From the NCBI GenBank assembly GCA_036971475.1, contig JBAIZL010000376.1:3392001-3456000 (forward strand): DNA of 64,000 nucleotides. Reading direction: 5' to 3'. The notes under the pieces are model-generated. The model did not search any database. It worked only from the letters and a program-made list of their open reading frames with translations, and was not told the DNA's origin. The first letter of the stretch is position 1. Every line of letters begins with the position of its first letter. The translations under genes and the position numbers were made by a program. Shown here piece by piece: positions 28,701-43,700 of the stretch. Source of the DNA: Prosapia bicincta (lineage: Eukaryota > Arthropoda > Insecta > Hemiptera > Cercopidae).

Positions 28701-31700
28701 CGTTAAAAATTCAATTATCCAAATTTGTGTTCATCTGAATGGGGTACTGTACAAACTGATTTGGATAGTGGCAATTCTTCTGTATTAATAAGAGCAAATT
28801 AAAATTCAATAACTTTAAACCTCCAATAACGAAATTCTTAATAATACCAGTGTCCAAACTTATTTTAAGTCAAACATCTTATATTTTTGTTAAAAACTCT
28901 ATAAAGTTATTTTTGTTAAAAATAACTAGGTTTTTAAATAATTGACTGAAAATCCCAAATACAAAGTATAAATTTTTCTGTAACTGAAACACAACATCAA
29001 ATATTAGCCCAGTAGTGTGAATTTAGTATAACAGAAAGTCCTTGTTCAACAAGGAAAGTAAAATCAATATTTACAAAACCTTTATGTAGATTTTGATAAG
29101 AAAGATAGCATCATCAAAGGGTTACAACGAAATTGAAGAAACATAGCTCCACCAACATTCCTTTACCCATTAATCTGGCCTGCACGAACAGGAACTAACT
29201 TGGATGAAGTAAAAGCCTAACACACATCAATAGATTAAAATAAATTATAAGAGCTTCAAATTGACTACCCACCTTTTATTAAAGAATATTGAAAGAAGAC
29301 TTATTAAAGAATAAATACTTAATAAAGAAGACATAAATGGCCTTCCATAATTTAAGTATGCTATATGTGTTCTTTAAATCTACTTATAGCTTTCTTACTG
29401 ATATAGTAAGCTTCTCTTACTGATGTATAATTTATTACAATGTTTACTCCTGATCTTTTATATTATCAGAAGATTATTCTTAAGATACCTTACAATAAAT
29501 TGGACAATCTATTGGGATTTCTATTAGTTATTTTTAAATTAAAATTTTTGGAAATATTATCCCACTAGATAGTGAAGATTGCAAAGTAATACATTTTCGT
29601 ATATATTTTGTTGATTATGAACAATTACAGACAATGTTAAATTTGGAGTAATCTTTAATTAGTTTTAAAACAACCTTTAATAAATTTTTGTTTGCTCTTA
29701 TCTTTCAATTAGCATGTGATTGATAATATCCTCTTTTAATTACCTATATTTTCAATTTCTTAAAATAATGTTAATATTTATAGTATCAAACCACTTTAAG
29801 TAAATTGTACCTGAATATAAATTTTATCAAATACACGTTTAGTTGGGAATTCCCCTTTTATCTCAGAATTTAGTAATTTAATAATTGAATAAAATTTTAA
29901 AACTTTTTAATTACATACACTCTTTTGACTATTTTCTACATAAACTGATTTAGCACTCAAAGATTTTTCTGAAAATAGTACGAGAATTTTATAAAAAATG
30001 TATACAATTTTGTAAAACAAGGTACACAATGTAACTGACTACAACATAATTAAACCTGAGTTAAAAGTTTGTAAACAAAACATAGAAGGTGAAAATTATA
30101 TTGTTAATATACTTGTTTAACACTCCGTTACACGGACTGTGGGGAATCCTTGCTTTTTTCGTTAATTTTGTAATATTGCTAAACACACGGTAATATTTTA
30201 GTGAAACTTGAGGTCATCTTCCTTTTACCCAGCCCGCACCAAAAAAAAATCTGATTCAGTTGATCTTGAGACAATAGAAAACCAACACAGACAGTTTAAA
30301 GTAGTTTTAGGGGAGAATCCCAACCTGGCTTGTAACGATGTCATTCTTTTATGTTGAAAACATTTAATTGTAATATAAATTATTAGTTTTATTTGTCAAC
30401 ATTGACGTTAATTTAGATGGACATTATTAAAAGTATATTATAAAACTCTGTGTCGAAGACCTAAGTCGACAAGGGATTCCCCGCCTACGCATGTGACCAT
30501 GTTACAGAAGGTAAAGGTTTGCTAGTAGAATTTGAGGCATTTAGATGAATATTTTAACTAACTTTACCTATTAATAAACAAAAGAATCTTTTTGTACAAA
30601 ATGGTAGTTGAAAGTCCAGAAATTGTTAAAATAATTAATATCCTAGTTACTTTTCCTACAAGTGTAACAGGGGTTAATACAAACTATTAATCTTCTACAA
30701 GTTTGTAGTAAAAAGTTATTTTTGACATGGAAATTCTCATACTAAGCAAACATGAAATGTCTCGATTTTAAAAACTGTTATGAATACAGTTCCAACACAA
30801 TTCAGCCCCGAGTAAGTCATGAGAACATAATTAAAGAGTTAATATTTTCTTAAAGTAACAACTCCTTACCTGGATTACATTCAGCAGGTACTAAGCCAAT
30901 AATTCTTTTAAACAAAACTTCAGTGTCAGCAGATATAGAAATACGACTAGACGAATCATAGGTTGGTAATTCTTTAGGTTTTAGAAAACTGTACACTATA
31001 TAGCTTCTCTCCCATGTTAGAGCTAGACCATCTACATTATGCTCTTGTACATATCTTGGCTAATAAACAATGAAAATAATTCAGTTACTTGACAAATGTA
31101 GCAAATTCTAAACTACAACTAGGTTAATATGCAACCTATAATGTTGTATAGGATTAACACGTTCAGCACGGCTAGCTTAGCGACACGCTCTGGGTTCCAT
31201 CTGAGCGCTCACAGCTTATTTTCTTAGAGACGGCGAGCTTACAGCACACTCACTCCCAGGCTAATTGAAACTTCTCTAGTGTTGTTACGTGTTTGTATAA
31301 AGGTTAATTTTTACGTCAGTGCTTCAGAAGAGTTTGGAGAACATTGTGCCTGAGTCGTTTTTAAATTTGACCATCCCAAGTTAACTTTTGATGCTTCAAC
31401 TGAAACAATGCTTCAGGGAGTTTTATGAACAGATTTAATTTGGTTTAACTTTTATATTTTAATGTTTTTTTTTTTTAGTTTGAACCACTTAACGTGGCAA
31501 AATATCCAGTAAAATTAACGATCATAAAAATAAACTAAGCTTTCTGAACTAACGCAAGAATAAACGATAACTGTCCTATTAGAGTGAATGAACCGCCTCG
31601 AGGTGGGAACAGACTATTGTAAATATGAGTCATTGACAAAATGCTTGGAACCTAATGTGTCAACATAAGATTGTAGTAAACAAATGTCAGCTAATCTCGG

Positions 31701-34700
31701 CTATAAATAGTCATGGACGTGACATATATATTATCTATGTCTCCATTTACATTATCGATCTCTATGGCTTTGTGAAACACATGGCACAAACAGAAACAAA
31801 CATTCTGAGTTGAACGTTAAGTGCTTATTTTAGTATGTAGTATATATTAGTAGTAGGGTCTTTAGTTTTCTATGTAAATTATCTTTTTTTCTCTGCCTTT
31901 TTTATTGTGTTTTATTATTTGTCATACAGTAATTTATCATTTGTATTTCTTATTTTTAATTGTGACCCGATAAATAAAACAATATTTTAGTGTCTAATAA
32001 ACTGTTCTGATGTCCCCAATAAACATGTATATGTTAGGAATAAAATTATTGAGATGAAAACAACGGGCTCGATAATTAGATGCTATGTCAATCTATGCAA
32101 CCTGCTGAGCGTTCCACTGCCGTCAAAGGTGAAAGTTAACGAAAAACAGACAGTAGTTTTGATGAGATCACCAATATCACCGCAGTGCTGAAAGTGTTAA
32201 TCAAACGCCTAAATACAAGATACAATATACAAGATATAATCAATAATTAATTAACAAAATTATATAATAAATAACTAACTAACAAAGTTATCAAAATTAA
32301 ACCATTATAAACATTTGATGGTCATATCATCATCAGCGAGTATAATTACAGAGAAGTTACAAAACCAACTAAGTTGTATGATTATCTGTAATATTACCCC
32401 TGTACTCATAATATTTTGTTTTTACAAATAAGTTATAAATAGGTTATAAATTCTGTTGTTATAATCGCTGATGATGATTACATAACTAAGATATGTAGGA
32501 AAAAATTATTTATTATTTTGAGTTGATGTTTGTTGATATTTAATTACCTCTGTCTAGATTCTGCTTAAATTTTGACAAAAAATGGTCTTAATAACTTATT
32601 GTTAAAACATTTCTAAAAGTTTAAAATGATTAAGAATAAATTTCTGAGAGTTTTATATTTTTGATAAACTGTTAATAAACAGTTGTGACAAATTTATAAA
32701 AAATGGCCTTCACAAAGCTGTAAAATTTTAAAGCAAACTCAATATTTTTGCCTAGATAAATGTGTAATCACACGCTAAATGTAATAATTGGCATAGATAA
32801 CACATTGATCTAGATCTCTAGTTAAATTATTTCATATTCATTGTTAATTTTAAAAGGTTTCATCAATAACAGGAGGAACATAGTTTATAACTGCATCAAG
32901 ATGTTTTTCTCAGTAAACAAATCATTTTGTTAAAGAATATGCAGTTGAATAATGGATTATTAGATTGAGCAATGCAACCTCATACCTCTCCATACAAACT
33001 AATCACCTTAGTTATTGGCTTTCCACAGATGCTGTCTTTCAGTTTTTTTGTTTTGATTAATTCAAATACAGTAGAGTCTCGATAATTCAAGGTTGATGGG
33101 ACCGAGACACCCTCGGATTAATGAAAACTTGGATTACACAGAAATACGTTCCTGTGCATTAGAAAAACAGGAGTTTTAATGAGCCCTAATACTATAATTA
33201 AGAATGCACAAAATAAGTTTATAGAATTGTATTGATTACAGTACTTACATAAATTGATGTTGCTTTGGAATACATTGTTCATCGTAGTTGCTACATTTTT
33301 TGAAAAAAGTTATAAAGTGTTTTCTGCATCTGCTTATCAAATCGTTTTCTAGCTGCGGTGTAGCGTATATCTCTTAGCAGAAATATATATTTTGGTCTGG
33401 TGTTGTCTGTTGTTCAATATTGAGTAGTGCAGTTTCCAAGGCAGTTGTTCCTTCACCATGACTATTTTCCCTTTTTTGTACTGTCTCAGTCAAACTTTCA
33501 TCTTTATTCTCATCATCACTGCTTTCAGTAGTATCTTGTACCATTTGAATAGTTGTAACATGTGTTATTGTTATTTACTTACATTTGACATTACTCATCC
33601 ATTGACATATGTCTGTATGATCAACGTTTTCACAGCATGAAAGTTTCTTGATAAGAAAAATGTCAAATCTGTTTCTTCTTGTGGATCAATGACACAGTCA
33701 ACAGTTTTATTATGACTTAGGACTTTATTCTATGACTTACTTAATAGTTTTTCTTCTATTTTATTCCATGATTCGGCTATACAGTACACAATGTCCTTAA
33801 TTGTATTTTTTTTAGAAAGCCTACAATGCTTTCTTCCCTTTCAGTCGCTTCCAAGAGAGATTGTAAAAGGTAACGTCTGCATTTTTTTCATACATTTCAG
33901 AACACCCTTATACATCAACTGGATTAGGCTCGTAGCATTTGCGGGTAGAAATAAAGTACAATATCATCAGACCACAGTTGATCTTCATCGGGATGCGACG
34001 GTGCATTGTATAACAGTAAATAAATTGAATTTCCTTTCAAAAAAATAAAATAGTCTGAAATAGAAACAGCCTCAAATTTAACGGAACCTCAAAAAATCAG
34101 GACTCTACTGTAATTCAGAAAATTGTTTGTGTACTTTTTTCAATTATTTAGTATGAAATGCCTATCTAGAAATTATTTGCTATATTTATAAAATCAGTAT
34201 TTGGTTAAAAATGCATCACCTTCATCGTAATATATGTGAAACAAAAAAGGTGGTTTGTCCAAGATTTCCAAGTCAACCAGTAATTTTGGGAGTCTAAAAA
34301 ACAAAAATTTTAAGAATCTAAAAGGTTTCTAACAATTAAATCCATACTATCATATAGAAATTTAATGGTGTCTGTGTGTGTGTTACTCAATCACATAAAA
34401 ACTACTGGACCCATTTAGCTGAAATTCTACATGGACATTCTTAGGGTCCCTGGTTTACACATAGGCCTATTTTTATTTAGAAATTCCATCAGGGCACCAC
34501 TCCACTGGCCTTGAACACTCAATTATCTATACTCTATTATATACTTGGCTTAAACCGCAGGTAGTAAATATATTTGTAATCACCTGTAAGTCACTTTTAA
34601 ACAGAACTAAATAGGTGATAATAAATGTTTGTTGCTTTTCAACTTTCAAGGCTAGTTATACTTTACAAATGGCATGTTGCAAGCAGAAGCATTTCCTTTT

Positions 34701-37700
34701 CTTGGTTTTCCAAGACAGTAATCGATAAGTTTATAAACTATAGTTTGATATATTTATTGGGATTTAAATTCAGTAAATTAGATTCACCCCAAATACAAAT
34801 ACAAATACAAATTAAATCGATGCAAATATATGTCTGTAAGAAGGACAGGTACTCTGCTAGTAGTATAAAGAGTTACTGAATCTTCAGAGACTCTTTAGAA
34901 AATTGTATTTAAAAATTTTCTAAAAAATTTTCACTGAGCAAGGTAAATTAGCAGAATGCCACTCATACCTTACCTTACCATGTTATTCCATTTAATTCAC
35001 TATCTTCCTTAAATCATAATTTTCACAATTCTAGGAATGAACTTTTTGCAATGTAGCAATGTAGAAATTCTCTCCAAACATGCCTTCACTAAAAAAAAAA
35101 CTTCTAAGACAACAGAAATTTTATTAACCTTATTTCTTTTGATTGGATGTCCATACAAGCAGTAGAAGATCTGTTCCAACTGTTGTGTTAGCACCAGCAT
35201 TACATCAGAGCCAGGAGGGAACATGTCCATCAACTTTTTTAATTCCATTAATGTCTGATAAAGAATAACAGCATCATCCATACAACACCATGCACGCCTG
35301 CCCCATCAATAAAAAATATTAATATAGAAAATATTAACTTATTTATAAAATAGCTTAATAGTGACATGCATGAAAATGGTGGTTATAAAAATTTATATCG
35401 AAAAAATAATAATCATTGACAATGCAAGTCAACATAATTTCAACTGCATGCTAAATGTACTTGTGGATTTAGTTGCAAATGAAAAATACAGTACAGTAAT
35501 ACCTCGACTTACACTATCCCGTCTTACGCGATTTCCAAGTAACGGGGTTTCAAATCATGCTGTCCGAGTTACTCAGAAACTGGCCTGTTCTGGAAGAAAA
35601 TGCTTGAGAACTTTTATAGCTCATGAAGAGAAAATATTTCCAGGTTTTAAGGCCGTCAAAGACCGATTGACAATGATATTTGGCGCAAATACAGCTGATG
35701 ACTGTAAGTTGCAACCTCTCATAGTTTATCGCTCAGAAAGTCCTAGGCATTAAAAAATATTTCTAAAGCTAGCTTGCCCATGATTTGGAAGTCGAATCAG
35801 AAGGCTTGGTGACTTTTTTAGGACTATTTCAGTCATCATTTCACACCTCAAAACGAACGTTATTGTCAGTATAAACAAATTCCTTTTAATAGACAATGCA
35901 CCTGGCCATCCTTCTACAACTTTAACTAATTTCGACACACGCCTGAAAGTAATATTTTTGCCACCAAACACAAATAAATTTGCTTCAACTGATGGATCAG
36001 GGAGTCATTAAAACATTTAAAGCTTATTACACAAGAAAATTATTTGCGCATCTGCATGAAGCAATGAGACAGAACAACGAGGTCTCTTTTGAAGATTTTG
36101 GGAAACAATTTATTGTTTTAGATGCTTTGAGAATCATTGGTCAATCTTGGAATGAAATTTCACAAAAACCTTTGAATGGTGTTTGGAAAAGGGTGTGCCT
36201 ATTTTTTTAACCACAGAAATTCAAACGGAATCAGTGCCAGAATCTGATGAAATTGCTGATGTGATTGAAGAAATTGTTAGTTTTGCCAGACAACTAAATT
36301 TAGAATTGGATAATGATGACGTTCAAGAACTGCTGGATTTACACAACCAGGAGCTGACAATTAATTGATGAGCTCTTTGAAATGCGTGAGCAAGAGCAAA
36401 ACCTTAAAAAGCAGATTCTTTAGACCCAGTTGACATAGAAGATGAAATGATGGTTAGAAGCTTGACAAAATGCCTTAGTTTAATTAAGCAAGGCTTACAA
36501 ATTTTGGAAATCATAGTCTCCAACAATGAGAGTATTTCTGCCAAAAAACAAACAAAATTAGCGAGTTACGAGGAAATTCTGCGTGAGAATAAAAAACCTT
36601 CAATTCTTCAAACGAATTTACTAGATTTTATGATGTCTTCTACGTCAAAATAACTTCTTTTCACATACTTCTTTGCAATATGTATGTATATAATTTTTTG
36701 TTGTATTATGTATTTAAGATTTTAATACACAGGCCTACATATTTTTCTTTCAAATTATTAGTTTATTTACTCTTTGGTCCCAATTAAACATGATTTCTAT
36801 GTGATTGTATGTAAAATTAAACCCTGACTTACTCGAATTCAACTTACATGGTTATCGCTCAGTCCCACCTATCACGTAAGTACAGGGTATTACTGTATAC
36901 CAAATTTCTAAGTTTGACCTTAATAAATTATTAAGACTTGCCTAACTCATAATATGTAATTAACTTTAAGAAAAACCTACTGATATAATATTTTTAACAG
37001 CACCAAGAAACCTTCATCAGTGCCTTGGCTGACTTCTGGTAGTTGTTAGTTGTTGACAATTTTCCAAAATGTGATTTTATTCTATTTCTTCATTTATTAT
37101 GTTTTTTGGTGTTTTGATATTTTAAAAAATATAATGTTGTTTTAGTGTGTTGAAATATAATCCCTGTTTGTTGAAGGGGTGAATTTCTAGGTTATGGTTG
37201 ATGTCGGTGCAAGTGTGGTCTGTTCTGTTATAATTAATAGGAGGTGTGTGTTCCTTGAATCTTTTGTAAAGCTACAGACCGGTTGTCCACTATAGAATTT
37301 GTTACAGCTGTACAAATAGTTTGTATGTATATATCTGGTTCTTAGAGTTTATCTATTTTATTTCTGATATGTTGCAGTTTGTTATTTGTTTACAATATTC
37401 TCTTATAACTTCTTTTTTAGTTATTTAAGTTTTGTTATTCAATTTCTTCTATTAGCTCAAAATTCTTTTATATATATCTTGTACAAACCTTAAATTATTA
37501 ATAAAATATATTTTTATTCATCTAATCAAGTTCAAATACATTTGTTTAAACCTGTAGTGGATGACAATTGATGATACTACTGTTTTTTACAAATATTTAT
37601 TCATTAATTAAAATTTAAAAAAGCTGATATCTCAGTTGGATTCGAACTGAGTAACTACATGTTTGAAACCCAGGACTTTGGCACTCAACCAACTTTTCTA

Positions 37701-40700
37701 ATGCTATGGATAAAGATGTATATGAAATTATAAGAGAAATGTTCCTTGTAATAAAGAAGCAATAAAAGATATGGATAGAATGAAAAATTATAGATTATCA
37801 TCAGCTTCAAATATTAATAACAAATAAAAGAAAGCAAATAATTAGTAACAAACAAAAATAATAGTCCAACACTACGTACTGTATACAGGGGGAAATAGAA
37901 TATTGGAAGGAAATTTCCTTCCTATTTTGGCATTTAATATTGTGATTCAGTAATGACATTTACATATTCTCTTTATACATATTTATAATAATTACAATTA
38001 TAAAATAAGAACTAAAATAAAATTGTCTGTGTTGAGTTCAGAAGGAATTGACTTTAAAGGTGTAAATTGATGTTACTATATTCTTTTCTGTGCACTATAG
38101 GTAGCCTATTTAATTGTATTGATATATTTGTTAATGTTTTCAGTAGACATAGTTACTTCTTTTATTAGTTTATGAAGTTGGTTCTAATAGCAGTATATGA
38201 CCTGACTGGTTTGAAGTGCTGTGGACAAGTGACTCTTTTATATAGCTTTTTGTTATTTAGAGGTTATAAAAATTTAAGTAGTGGTTGAAAAATTATTTTC
38301 ATATTAATTTTTTTTAAATTAATGGTTGTCCATGAATCATCAAATTATAGAGCATTACCAGACAATAGAATGCTGGGCTACAGAGATATTACTACATTGC
38401 CCTCCAGTATTTTACACACTTTTCCCACTACTGATATAACGGAAGAGATTTATTGTTGTAACTTCTCATTCTCCACTTTTTCTCTTGGAAGATATTTTTG
38501 GAAAGTTCGTTCTGACATATTTGTTAACACTTATTCTGAATTTGTAAAACTTTGTTCCTTTAACTTCATTTTCAATAGTGGAAACTGGTAAAAATATACA
38601 GATGCAATGTGGAGAGAATACGGAGGCTGTTCCCAAGTGGTAACCTTGTGCCTATGTATTGATTAACCAGGGAACGATTTGTTTAGGCATTGTATTGCAT
38701 AAAAACAAACTATTTCCAAGCAATTCTCAGGTCGTTTTTATTTGATTGCTGCTCGCAAACATCTAGGAAAAACTTACAATATAAAAATGTTGTTGAAAGT
38801 TTGGTTGTGGGAAATTTATGAATAATCTCCTTTTGTTGCCTATAACAATGTCAGAAAACAAATCACCTCCATCTGCTAGATAGTGATCCTAGAACTACAA
38901 AAGTGATTACTACACAGTCTTTGGTATTTGTGTCAGTCAGCGAACATTTTTGGGATTTACCTTATACACGATTTGTGATGTTCTGAAGATAGAGGTCCAT
39001 GTAGTACACTAAAATTCTTCAGTAAGAACCCTAACTGTCAATTGTTAATCATATCCCAGTTTTCAATTTTCTTGTTCAATGATACTGTATACTAAGCCTG
39101 CCACTTTACTCTGCATCACACATATTTATGAGGCTATTTTTTAAAATATCATCGTTGTACTTATACTTCACTAACTAGGTTCATATACTAGCCACAACTT
39201 CCACAGCTGAAGTTCGTTTTGCACAAAAATCGAATCTGTGTTTTAGTGTAGACTTCACAATTGCCCAGAGAAACAATCCTCATGGACACAGCACTCTACA
39301 TTCACAAGCTGGAAAATAACTGCTAAATCAAAACAATTGCAGTGACCTCAAAAATAGTCAACTGTGTTCAGACCTGCCTGCAGTATATTTAAATATAAAC
39401 TGATTACTCTAAAAATTAATAAAGTGAAGGAAAAATTTCTAAAAATTTGGTATGGCAGTCACTGACATACCCGAGTTTTTTTATATCTCTGAAATAACAT
39501 CAATTTTTATATTTTTATAGAGCAAAGTATAAATTAAATTGGTAGAAAACCTCCAGTGAGAAATAATTTACAAGTATTATAGGCATTTATGAATAAAAAT
39601 GTATGAGTTCAAATTCAAGAGGTCAATAAAAAATAAGCTGATTAAAATAAATAATTATGGTTAAAAATGTAAGAAAATCTTCAAACCTTCCAAAATATTC
39701 ATGAGCAGTAAAGAGTACTCGCAAAGATCTAGGTAGTAAATCATTATCTTCAGGACACAATGAATCCTTTTTCTCTGATTCTTCACTAAAAACAAACATT
39801 CAAAAATTATTGCCATAATATTTTTAAAGAAAAAGTTATTTTGAAAGTTTGTAATCTCAAAATAGCATGTACATAACACTTGATTTTAAAAAATTCTTCA
39901 GTCTTATTCTAATAAAGTGAAGCTACTAAAAATATTTTAACATTCTAAAAAAATAACCTAAAAAAATTAAACCTAAAGAAATGTAAGAAAATAGCTTATT
40001 GGGAAATAATCAAAATAAAGAACTTGAGCCTCCTTCAAGGTATTTAAAAATAACAATACTTGGACTATATTTTCATAACATAATCAAAATAATCATCTTC
40101 TTGCCAATAAAGTAAAAGAACTCACCTGACTCTTCTATATATCACAACCCTTATTTGTAAATGAGATAGAACACTCTAATTTGTCACCTTCTGTAATTCG
40201 TCACAGTAACATCAAACATCATTTGGACTGTCGTGTAGTATAGGCACCATCATATGAGGCCAAAAATAGAGTATCATACAGTACTTGTAATTACGAACCA
40301 TACTGTAGGCTACTGTGTTTATAGCAACAAAACAAATCAAATAAAACAAACCAGAATATCATTTTATAATTTTTTTGTTAAACACTCCATTTTTTGAAGT
40401 TATTTAAATACAGGGTGACCCATAAAAACGGGAATTTTTGTAACGCGTCGTAGCAGCCGTGAGCAGGTGGCAGCACTGCGGGACAGCGACAGTGTACAAG
40501 TAAACAGGCCGCCATTACAGTAGCCATGGACCAGTGGAACGGGCAACAGCGTGCGTTAGCTATAAAAATGTTTTATAAAAAAGGTGATAGTTTGAAAGCT
40601 GTCTGAAGGTTATGTTAACAAGCAGAACTATAGATACTGGGCAGACACAAATCCTAATGAACTTCATGAGCGCCCTTTACACCCTAATAAGGTTACAGTA

Positions 40701-43700
40701 TGGTGTGCTGTTTCATTACATGGGATCATCGGACCTTATTTTTTTGAGGATGAACGGGGGATTGCAGTGACTGTCAATGCTGATCGTTACGTGGAAATGT
40801 TACAATGTTTCGTTACACCTGAATTGAACAATTTTCCAGACGTTCAAGAATCCTGGTTTCAACAGGATGGTGCGACATCACACACTGCACGGCGATCAAT
40901 GGAGGCTGTGCGAGTATTGTTTGGTAACCGTGTCATCTCAAAATTCGGTAACGTTTTCTGGCCCCCTAGATCGCCAGATTTGACCGTGTGCGATTTCTTT
41001 TTGTGGGGCTATCTCAAAACTAAAGTGTTCACAACTCGACCAAGAACTATAAATGAGTTAAAACAGAGAATTCAGGATAAAATTCACAGTATTCCAGTTG
41101 AGATGTTGCAGCGGTCAATGAGGAATCTCCACCGCAGATTTCAAGAATGCATTCGTAGAGGAGGACGCCACCTAAAATATGTTGTTTTTTAAAAAATCAT
41201 AAATTCCATCAGTGTTTCATAAATGGCAAGTTTTGATATTTCATGTAATATAAATAAAACCATTTTCTTCCATCACTCTTATATTTTTAGAATTTTTTTA
41301 AAAACTCCCGTTTTTCTGTGTCACCCTGTATCATTTTAGCCCAACTCTTGCAATGACTACATTCAATACTCTATTTTTCAAAGTAAACTTGAAGCCTGTA
41401 ATTTTAGACCTAGCCTTTTTAGGACCAAACTTTATTAGGAGTATGTTTCATAACCTACTGAGGTTGTTTTACCATTACAATACTTTGATTTATATATATA
41501 AATCGTCTACAAAGAGGAGAATAACAATGGCAATGAGAATCAATGTCACACTTGGTGCACTATTTTTAGTAATTCATCCTTCTATTAACAATAATTGCGG
41601 TCCAAAGGCTTGCTAAACAAAATTTATTCTAGGAAAGAAAATTTTTATGATTGCAAGAATATTACTTTATCTCAAGACATAACACATACCTTTTAAAAGT
41701 CTAAAAATATGATTTTTTGACACGGGGGTTAAACCTTATGTACAACTATACGTAACAGAAACACATTTTTCAATATAAATAATGTTTATGGTTTCTAAGT
41801 AAAAACAAGATAGCAGTCAATATAAGAAACTTCATAAAGCACTTCTGAAAAAGATTGGTAAATCACTATTATTATTGGTTTTGTCTTATTCTTGTTTCAT
41901 AAGAAGAATTACTGCTGATTCTATCCATTGGGAAAAAAGTTTTTTTAACCCTTAGCACTCGACTGTCGGGGGAGCCCCGCCAAGCGTATATTGCAGTTTA
42001 CTCGTATGTCGCGGGTCACCCGACACGATTTTCAAATGCCTATAACTCGTCTGCGGCGAAGCCCACGACATTCAATCTTTTACCGTTTGGTGCTACACTC
42101 TATTGAAAATAATGTGAACTAAGTTAAAAATGCCTAGGAATATGAGAGTCATCACAAAATCTAGTTTGCCGCTACGTTGTAAGCTGCAAGTAGATTACAG
42201 TTTTGCCGGTTATTTGTTTACTCGTTGTTTGCCGTGGCTTCACGTGCAATTAGTGATTCTGAAATTCCTGATCTTTTACTTGATCCTGATTTATTAGAAT
42301 GTAGTTCAGTTTCATAAACAAAATAATTAAACCAACAGATATTTGTAAATATAACCAGTTTATGGGTGGTGTAGATTTAGCTGTTCAATATAATGAACTG
42401 TGCAGTTTTACAAAACAAACAAACAAATGGTGGAGGAAAATGTTTTTCTGGCTATTAGATGTAGCTGTAGTAAATAGTTTTATTATCTATAATAACAAAA
42501 AAAGGAAATGAAAGAAAATCCTGTTTAAAAAAAATAGTTTCGCCAAAACTTGGTGAGGGAACCAAGCATTGGTGATCAGGAATAACCCGTATAGTGAGAG
42601 GGGTCGGCCGTCAACTACTGACAAAGAAGAAAGACTGAATTGGAAATTACATTTAATCTTTTCCAATGATAAAAATACTTCTAAGGATTGTGTAGTTTGC
42701 AGTAACAGGAAGATAAAAGAAGGTAGAAGAGAAACAGTTTTTCACTACAAAACATGCGGTAGAAAACCAGGACTTCATCCGGAAGACTGTTTTCAAAGAT
42801 ATACTCTGCAAAATTACAAATAAGATAATAAAATCATCTACATACGGTATTAGTGAATAAAAAGAGCTTAGTTAACTAAAATCATGTAAGAGAAAACAAA
42901 GTTTTCCATAAACAATAATGCAACCTGCAGGTGAGGAATTTGTCCCAATTAAATTACAAGTGGGGAAGCAAAGCATGTTACAAAAATCTGAGCGCTAAGG
43001 GTTAATACCAATATTTTTCAAAAGGATTAGTTTTTTCAATGATTAGTTTTTAAAATGTTTAATCATTAAGAACTGTTATATACGAGGTCTGTTCAAAAAA
43101 TACGTGGACTGTTTGAATTTCGCGGCTCAAGTTAGTTTCAGGAGAATCCGCTTGGTGTCGCTAGGTTCGTATAAATCAACTGATTAAAACGCGGTATTTC
43201 AGTTGCAGATATCTTCATTTGTTGATGAGTTACACGCAGTTTAGTAAAGAGTGTTTTTTTTCGCTTGTCGGATTGTAAAATGGACAGCCTGAAGGAGCAA
43301 CGAATTACTGTGAAATTTTGTGTGAAACTAGGGAAATCTGCAACAGAAACATTTCCCATGCTTAACACGGCCTATGGCGATGTTGCCATGAAGCGTACTG
43401 CATGTTTCAAGTGGCATGAACGTTTCAAGGGTGGCCGACAGTCGATTGATGACGATGAGCGTCCTGGACGTCCTTCAACGTCAACTGACGACCCACATGT
43501 TGACAAAATCAACACCCTGGTGCGTGAAAATCGACGTCTGGCCATTAGGGAGCTTTCTGAAGAGTGTGGGATATCAGTTGGATCTTGTTACGAAATTTTG
43601 ATCGAAAAATTGAAGATGCACCGCGACACTGCGAAATTTGTGCCACGCCTGATGACCGACGACCAAAAAGCCAATTGCGTACGGGTTTGTCGGGAACTGC

